Position numbers and translations under genes: made by a program. Source: Alistipes sp. (GTDB taxonomy: Bacteria; Bacteroidota; Bacteroidia; Bacteroidales; Rikenellaceae). Taken from it: DNA of 64,000 nt. A model generated the notes under the pieces. It saw only the letters and a program-made list of their open reading frames with translations, was not told where the DNA came from and made no database searches. Below, piece after piece: positions 59,240 to 64,000 of this stretch; position 1 is the stretch's first letter, and every line of letters begins with the position of its first letter. Where the stretch lies: contig JAFZEX010000027.1 of NCBI GenBank assembly GCA_017560425.1, forward strand, positions 1-64,000, read 5' to 3'.

Positions 59240-59440
59240 AACAGTGGAATGTTCTATAAATTAGTAAATATGTTAATCGCCGTCGGGAGATTCTATTTCG
59301 GTCGCTTTTGAATCTATTTTGATGCCTTTCTCATCTTTCCTTAGTTACAATGCCCGCATTGCGCCGTCGAATGGGCTGAGAAATCTGCTCAAAATACTCT
59401 TCAAAATCAACTCGACCTAATTTATAGAACCCTCCTCTAC
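59240..59440. other. Intergenic region between lon and the UbiD-like gene
   Basis: Two hundred bases of mixed composition with no gene, tRNA or convincing terminator. The UbiD-like gene probably has its promoter here, but I see no good minus-strand TAnnTTTG. Confidence 0.4.
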
Positions 59441-61861
59441 TTATTTAAGTGCGATTGATAGCACCTCGTCGTTGGTGTTTACGTAGTGGAACGTTAGACC
59501 ATCGATGTAGTCAGTCTTTATCTCCTCGATATCCTTGCGGTTCTCCTCCGAGAGGATTAGCTCCGAGATGCCCGCACGCTTTGCTGCAAGAATCTTCTCC
59601 TTGATGCCACCTACGGCAGTCACACGACCACGGAGTGTTGTCTCGCCAGTCATCGCTATGCGCTCCTTGACCTCACGACCCGTATATGTCGAGGCGATAG
59701 ATGTCACCATCGTGATACCTGCCGATGGGCCGTCCTTAGGTATTGCGCCATCGGGCACGTGGATGTTGAGGTCGTTCTCCTCGAAGAGCTTAGCGTCGAT
59801 GCCGAGCTCCTTGTGGTGTGCCATAACCCACTCGTAGGCGATGGTTGCCGACTCCTTCATCACGTCGCCAAGGTTACCCGTAAGGTTGAGCTTGCCCTTA
59901 CCTGGGGTGAGGATCGACTCGATGTAGAGGATGTCGCCACCCACCTCGGTCCATGCAAGGCCTGTCACCACGCCACGCATGCCAGCGATGTCGTAGCGGT
60001 CGTTCTTGAACTTAGGCTTGCCCAAGATCGCCTCGATGTCCGATGCCTCGAGCGTTGTCTTGTACTCCTCCTCGAAGGCGATAGCCTTAGCACGGTTACG
60101 GCTAATCTTGGCAATGTTCTTGTCGAGGCTACGAACACCCGACTCACGAGTGTAGTCCTCTATTATGCGCACGATAGCCTCACGGCTTAGCGACAGCTTG
60201 TCCTCATCTACGCCATGTGCCTCACGCTGCTTGCGCACAAGGTGCTTCTCGGCGATATGTACCTTATCCTCAAGGATATATCCTGGGATGTTGATCATCT
60301 CCATACGATCACGCAATGCTGACGAAATGTTCGAGATGTTGTTTGCCGTAGCAATGAACAACACCTTCGAGAGGTCGTACTCCGTGTCGAGGTAGTTATC
60401 GTGGAATGTTGTATTCTGCTCAGGGTCGAGAACCTCCAAAAGGGCGCTCGATGGGTCGCCATGGTTCGACTTCGACACCTTGTCAATCTCGTCGAGGATA
60501 ATAACAGGGTTCGAAGCGCCACAACGCTTGATGGTCTCGATAATGCGACCAGGCATAGCGCCGATATATGTGCGGCGATGACCACGAATCTCCGACTCGT
60601 CGTGCAAGCCACCGAGTGCAATGCGACCAAACTTTCTGCCCAAAGCCTCTGCTACCGACTTACCCAACGACGTTTTACCAACTCCCGGAGGGCCATACAA
60701 GCAGAGGATAGGTGACTTAAGGTCGCCCTTGAGCTTGATTACTGCGAGGTGCTCCAACAGACGCTCCTTCACCTCCTCCAAGCCGAAGTGGTCCTTGTCG
60801 AGTTGCTCACGCACAGCATTAAGGTCGAGTCTATCCTCGGTCATCTCCTCCCATGGAAGGTCGAGCATGAGCTGCAAATAGTTCATCTGCACCGAGTACT
60901 CGGCGATAGATGGGTTGAGGCGCTCGAGGCGTGCAAGCTCCTTGTCGAAGAGCTCGGCAGTCTCCTTTTTCCACTTCTTGTTCTTTGCTGCCTCACGCAA
61001 CTTCTCGATGTCGGCATCCATCGTGTCGCCCAGCTCCTCCTGGATTACACGTGCCTGCTGCTGAAGGAAGTAGTCGCGCTGCTGCTTGTCTATCTCCTGC
61101 TTAACCTTGTTTTGCAGGTCGTTCTTTAGCTCGGCGAGCTGCTGCTCACGCACCAATATCTCCAACAGACGGCGTGAACGTGCCATGAGGCCTGGAGCCT
61201 CCAAGAGGTTCTGACGGTCGTCGTCTGTGAACTCCATGTTCGAACATATGAAGTTCACAATCGCACGGTTCGAGTCGAGGTTCTTGATGGCGAATGCCGC
61301 CTCCTTAGGCATCGATGGCGATATGTTGATTATGCTTAGCGCCACCTCACGAATAGAGTCTACCAAAGCCTTAAACTCGATGCTCTTAGGGTCGGGGGTG
61401 CTATCCTGAATAGGCGATACCGTAGCACGGAAGTATGGTTGTGTCTGCAAATACTCCCTAACCTCGATCTTCTCGAGACCTGCCAAGATCACCGTTAGGT
61501 TGCCATTAGGCATCTCGAGGATTTTGAGGATGCGTGCCGCAGTACCAATCTTGTACATGTCGTCGGGCTGGGGATCCTCAATCTCGCTATCCACCTGAAG
61601 CACAGCGCCAAGCAGGCTGTCGCCAGCCTCCACGGCACGCACCAAAGCTATCGACTTGGCACGACCTACCGTGATGGGTGTCACCGAGCCGGGGAATATC
61701 ACCGAGCTGCGCAACGTGAGAATTGGAAGTGTCTCAGGAATAGCCACCTCCTCAATCGTGTCCTCGCCACCCGAAATGATGGGTATCACCTGGTGCTTGC
61801 CATCGAAGAGCTCAGGCACCAAACCCATATCGTCAATCTCTATATCTTTTTTCTTGCTCAT
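59441..61861 (-). CDS. lon: ATP-dependent protease Lon
   Basis: A AAA+ cytoplasmic protease of 806 residues that degrades damaged and specific regulatory proteins. The N-terminal substrate-binding domain (about 40-240) starts with [20 protein letters not shown] coiled coil ([20 protein letters not shown]) follows. The ATPase has Walker [14 protein letters not shown] and Walker [11 protein letters not shown]. The protease domain has the Ser-Lys dyad: Ser713 in [10 protein letters not shown] and Lys756 in [14 protein letters not shown], spaced 43 residues as in the family. Intact and of standard length. Confidence 0.98.
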   Translation of the reverse strand: MSKKKDIEIDDMGLVPELFDGKHQVIPIISGGEDTIEEVAIPETLPILTLRSSVIFPGSVTPITVGRAKSIALVRAVEAGDSLLGAVLQVDSEIEDPQPDDMYKIGTAARILKILEMPNGNLTVILAGLEKIEVREYLQTQPYFRATVSPIQDSTPDPKSIEFKALVDSIREVALSIINISPSMPKEAAFAIKNLDSNRAIVNFICSNMEFTDDDRQNLLEAPGLMARSRRLLEILVREQQLAELKNDLQNKVKQEIDKQQRDYFLQQQARVIQEELGDTMDADIEKLREAAKNKKWKKETAELFDKELARLERLNPSIAEYSVQMNYLQLMLDLPWEEMTEDRLDLNAVREQLDKDHFGLEEVKERLLEHLAVIKLKGDLKSPILCLYGPPGVGKTSLGKSVAEALGRKFGRIALGGLHDESEIRGHRRTYIGAMPGRIIETIKRCGASNPVIILDEIDKVSKSNHGDPSSALLEVLDPEQNTTFHDNYLDTEYDLSKVLFIATANNISNISSALRDRMEMINIPGYILEDKVHIAEKHLVRKQREAHGVDEDKLSLSREAIVRIIEDYTRESGVRSLDKNIAKISRNRAKAIAFEEEYKTTLEASDIEAILGKPKFKNDRYDIAGMRGVVTGLAWTEVGGDILYIESILTPGKGKLNLTGNLGDVMKESATIAYEWVMAHHKELGIDAKLFEENDLNIHVPDGAIPKDGPSAGITMVTSIASTYTGREVKERIAMTGETTLRGRVTAVGGIKEKILAAKRAGISELILSEENRKDIEEIKTDYIDGLTFHYVNTNDEVLSIALK

Positions 61862-61884
61862 AGTCTATATAATTTTCAATGTCG

Positions 61885-61892
61885 CAAAAATA
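61885..61892 (-). promoter_or_regulatory. -7 element of lon
   Basis: Reads TATTTTTG on the minus strand, 23 bases before the lon start. No heat-shock CIRCE element is seen. Confidence 0.5.
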
Positions 61893-61950
61893 ACGCTTAT
61901 TTCTTAGAAATAATTGTGCCTCTAAGCTGCATTTATAACAATTTATCCAC

Positions 61951-62030
61951 AAATTTGTTGTGATAAGCCATCATCTACTGCCGCTAACGAATTATCATGT
62001 CAATGGGCAGTACGCTTTGAAATTTGTTGG
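61951..62030. repeat. Dispersed palindromic element, copy F (truncated)
   Basis: AAATTTGTTGTGATAA followed by CATCTACTGCCGCTA and CAATGGGCAGTAC matches the left half of copy B. The right arm is missing: the sequence passes into AAATTTGTTGG and then a minisatellite. This copy does not abut a stop codon. Confidence 0.7.
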
Positions 62031-62037
62031 TAGGGGT

Positions 62038-62384
62038 GATGGGTAGCGCTTCGCTTGATGGGTAGCGCTTCGCTTGATGGGGGTGATGGGTAACGCTTCG
62101 CTTGATGGGAAGAATGGGTAACGCTTCGCTTGATGGGGGTGATGGGTAACGCTTCGCTTGATGGGTAGCGCTTCGCTTGATGGGGGTGATGGGTGACGCT
62201 TCGCTTGATGGGGAAGATGGGTAACGCTTCGCTTGATGGGGGTGATGGGTGACGCTTCGCTTGATGGGGGTGATGGGTAGCGCTTCGCTTGATGGGAAGA
62301 ATGGGTAGCGCTTCGCTTGATGGGTAATGCTTCGCTTGATGGGGAAGATGGGTAACGCTTCGCTTGATGGGTAGCGCTTCGCTC
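62038..62384. repeat. Minisatellite of 14 units (19 or 28 bp)
   Basis: Every unit contains GATGGGTARCGCTTCGCTT (R = A or G, with few variants). Nine of the 14 units carry an extra 9-bp leader (GATGGGGGT or GATGGG-AAGA type), giving 28 bp; the other five are 19 bp. The sum of these units equals the span exactly. All three minus-strand frames stay largely open, which is a property of the repeat, not evidence of a gene. Confidence 0.95.
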
Positions 62385-62396
62385 GATGAGTAATTT

Positions 62397-62494
62397 CCCA
62401 TCTATCCCATCTATCCCATCTATCCCATTTATCCCATTTATCCCATTCGTCCCATTTATCCCATTCGTCCCATTCGTCCCATTTGCCCCATTTT
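62397..62494. repeat. 11 tandem 9-bp CCCATYTAT/CCCATTCGT units
   Basis: CCCATCTAT x3, CCCATTTAT x2, CCCATTCGT, CCCATTTAT, CCCATTCGT x2, CCCATTTGC and a partial unit. The CCCATC word is the complement of GATGGG in the preceding minisatellite, so the two blocks can pair as a large G-arm/C-arm hairpin. Confidence 0.9.
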
Positions 62495-62501
62495 CACAAA
62501 C

Positions 62502-62531
62502 AAAAAAGACGGCCAAGGGTGTCCTGCCGTC
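62502..62531 (-). terminator. Terminator of the mannose-1-phosphate guanylyltransferase gene
   Basis: On the minus strand a GACGGC...GCCGTC stem with a 12-base loop is followed by TTTTTT. It begins 27 bases after the stop codon. Confidence 0.75.
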
Positions 62532-62558
62532 GTTTTGTTTCTTTGTTCTCTTAAGGCG

Positions 62559-63638
62559 CTACACATGCTCGTCGCCCGTAGAGTAGCGGATGTCCTCGAT
62601 AAAGCTCTTGATGTTCTGCTCCTCGCTGCGTGGGCATATCATCAGCACATCGTCGGTGTCCACCACGATATAGTCCTTCAAGCCGCTGACAATGGCCACC
62701 TTATCTTCGGGTGTGAATATCACCGAGTTGCGGGTGTCGTAGGTCTGTATTAGCTTGCCACTCAGGGCGTTGGCATACTTGTCTTTGCGTGAGTGCTGAT
62801 ATGCCGAGCCCCATGTTCCCACGTCGCTCCAGCCGAACTCGCCACGGTGCACATATACATTCTTGGCGCACTCCATCACGCCATAGTCAATCGAGATAGG
62901 CTTGCACGCAGCGAATACTCGCTCTATTGCCTCTGCCTCCCTCTCAGTGCCGAGCTTATCCTCTTCCTCGGCAAACGAGGCGCTGTGGTTTGGCAGGTGC
63001 TCGTTGAGCGCTGCGATGATGTCCTTGACCTTCCAGATGAATATTCCCGAGTTCCACAAAAATTCGCCACACTCCAAAAATGCTTGTGCCATTTCGTAGT
63101 TTGGTTTCTCGGTAAAACACTTCACCTTGCTTATCTCCTCGTCGCCCGTGCGCTGGATATATCCGTAGCCCGTTTCGGGGCGGCTGGGCTCGATGCCGAT
63201 GGTCATCAGGGCGTTGTTCTCGGTGACAAACTCAGCGCAGTTGTTTACTATTCGCTGAAACTCTTCCTCGTTGAGTATCAGGTGGTCAGAGGGTGACACT
63301 ATCATCACTGCATCGGGATTTTTGCGACGCAGTGTGTATGCTGCATAGGCGATACATGGTGCAGTGTTGCGGCCTATTGGCTCGCACAAAATCTGCTCCT
63401 CCTTAATCTCGGGGATATGCTCCAAGACAAGCTCTTTGTAGCGTCTGTTTGTTACTACAAGGAAGTTCTCGTTCGGAACAATTTTGGCAAATCGCTCGTA
63501 TGTGTGTCGAATGAATGAGCGCCCTGTTCCCAAGATGTCCAAAAACTGCTTCGGACTCTTCTGTCGGCTCATTGGCCAAAAGCGTGTGCCCACGCCACCA
63601 GCCATTATCACGCAAAACTTATTGTTATCAACCACCAT
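62559..63638 (-). CDS. Mannose-1-phosphate guanylyltransferase
   Basis: Makes GDP-mannose from mannose 1-phosphate and GTP for cell-surface polysaccharides and GDP-fucose. The 359-residue product is the single-domain form, without a phosphomannose isomerase fusion. The nucleotidyltransferase signature is GGVGTRFWPMSRQKSPKQF (about 15-33). Further family segments are SPSDHLI (metal Asp), TGYGYIQ, KCFTEKPNYEMA, WNSGIFIWK and SIDYGVMECA. The divergent pssA gene shares its upstream region. Confidence 0.95.
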   Translation of the reverse strand: MVVDNNKFCVIMAGGVGTRFWPMSRQKSPKQFLDILGTGRSFIRHTYERFAKIVPNENFLVVTNRRYKELVLEHIPEIKEEQILCEPIGRNTAPCIAYAAYTLRRKNPDAVMIVSPSDHLILNEEEFQRIVNNCAEFVTENNALMTIGIEPSRPETGYGYIQRTGDEEISKVKCFTEKPNYEMAQAFLECGEFLWNSGIFIWKVKDIIAALNEHLPNHSASFAEEEDKLGTEREAEAIERVFAACKPISIDYGVMECAKNVYVHRGEFGWSDVGTWGSAYQHSRKDKYANALSGKLIQTYDTRNSVIFTPEDKVAIVSGLKDYIVVDTDDVLMICPRSEEQNIKSFIEDIRYSTGDEHV

Positions 63639-63666
63639 TTTGAGGCTTAAATTTTACAAATTTACA

Positions 63667-63698
63667 CAAAGATAAAATTTTTTTTGTATCTTTGCAAA
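63667..63698. promoter_or_regulatory. Overlapping divergent promoters
   Basis: Minus strand (mannose-1-P guanylyltransferase): TTTG at 63695-63698, 20-base spacer, TATCTTTG at 63667-63674. Plus strand (pssA): TATCTTTG at 63687-63694. The plus -7 box lies inside the minus spacer, so the two polymerases would exclude each other. Confidence 0.7.
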
Positions 63699-63743
63699 CT
63701 ATTATGTCTGTAATTGTGGACGAATTAGCTTATTTGTGCGACT

Positions 63744-64000
63744 ATGAGTAACACTAACATCGACAAAATCAGGCTCTTCACCGTGCCTAACTTTCTAACG
63801 TTGGCAAACCTTGTTGCTGGAGCCTTGGCTGTGGTCTTCGCCCTGCGTGACCATCGCTACGACATGTCGCTCGTGCTTATCATCGTGGCTGCGGTGTGCG
63901 ACTTTTTCGATGGCTTTGCCGCACGTCTGCTCAAGCAGCAGTCGCCACTCGGCGTTCAGCTCGACTCGCTTGCCGACGACATCTCGTTTGGCTTGGCACC
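63744..64000 (+). CDS. pssA: CDP-diacylglycerol-serine O-phosphatidyltransferase (5' part)
   Basis: The frame is open to the window edge (85 complete codons), so the gene is partial. It encodes a membrane enzyme making phosphatidylserine from CDP-diacylglycerol and serine, the precursor of phosphatidylethanolamine. The N-terminus (RLFTVPNFLTLANLVAGALA) and the complete CDP-alcohol phosphotransferase motif are visible: D-FF-DG-FA-AR, eight residues, G, three, D, three, D (CDFFDGFAARLLKQQSPLGV then QLDSLADD). The NFLTLANL start is typical of type II PssA rather than PgsA, which supports this choice. Confidence 0.88.
   Translation, partial: MSNTNIDKIRLFTVPNFLTLANLVAGALAVVFALRDHRYDMSLVLIIVAAVCDFFDGFAARLLKQQSPLGVQLDSLADDISFGLA

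Noticed and set aside
59240..59440. Small RNA or terminator between lon and the UbiD-like gene
   Set aside because: No strong stem-loop followed by a T run could be found by eye.
62038..62384. CRISPR-like regular repeats
   Set aside because: The 'spacers' are absent or are the same 9-bp variants, units are 19/28 bp without unique spacers, and there are no cas genes. It is a minisatellite.
61995..62516. Long minus-strand reading frames with collagen-like and SSEALPIKRS repeats
   Set aside because: They arise from minisatellite DNA open in several frames; the longest starts at TTG within a terminator hairpin and has no supported start or family.

Overview
The window looks like chromosomal DNA of a gut-type Bacteroidales, most like Alistipes/Rikenellaceae. 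This is inferred from family content; no database search was possible. The indicators are many promoters of the Bacteroidetes form TAnnTTTG (often with TTTG about 20 bases upstream), a SusC/SusD pair, an LpxC-FabZ fusion, many surface lipoproteins of the MKK...C type, BACON/LRR/DUF-type Bacteroidetes domains, and a ptb-buk butyrate module.

Layout. 1-3.9 kb: a two-gene unit for glycoprotein turnover (DPP-IV-like S9 peptidase and a PNGase F-like lipoprotein). 3.9-6.6 kb: an isolated phage-like cassette (terminase large subunit, small unknown protein, divergent XRE/S24 repressor). 6.9-8.2 kb: a YD-repeat lipoprotein. 8.4-14 kb (minus): DUF349 protein, pyrG, yidC. 14.4-17.9 kb: ackA, ptb, buk, with codon use suggesting high expression. 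18.1-20.6 kb: aroQ, a polysaccharide flippase and an ICMT-like membrane methyltransferase. 20.6-24.6 kb (minus): thiL and two large surface lipoproteins, divergent from argR. 25.8-27.6 kb (minus): TonB-like protein and two unknown proteins. 27.7-29.9 kb: lpxC-fabZ and lpxA (lipid A). 30.2-46.9 kb (minus): one compact ten-gene SusC/SusD locus with an S8 protease, LRR/BACON lipoproteins and no glycosidase, which suggests a peptide/protein acquisition system. 47.2-50.5 kb: initiator tRNA, SH3 lipoprotein, dut, tRNA-Leu, mgsA. 50.6-52.4 kb: Na/Pi cotransporter. 52.6-55.8 kb: an unusual three-gene operon (acidic membrane protein, Gly/Lys-repeat basic protein, voltage-gated cation channel) behind a long structured leader. 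55.9-64 kb: rpsU, HhH protein, UbiD-like decarboxylase, lon, a minisatellite, mannose-1-phosphate guanylyltransferase and the start of pssA.

Two kinds of non-coding structure recur. The first is a dispersed long palindromic element of roughly 105-135 bp with ends near AATTTGTTGTGATAA / TTCTAACAACAAATT and a GTAC-loop-GTAC core. Several copies start inside or directly after a gene's stop codon (S24 repressor, ackA, argR, lpxA). The second is a set of 'slippage palindromes' in which a G-rich short-period repeat arm is followed by its C-rich complement. The three-gene channel operon and the palindromic element family are the best candidates for something undescribed.
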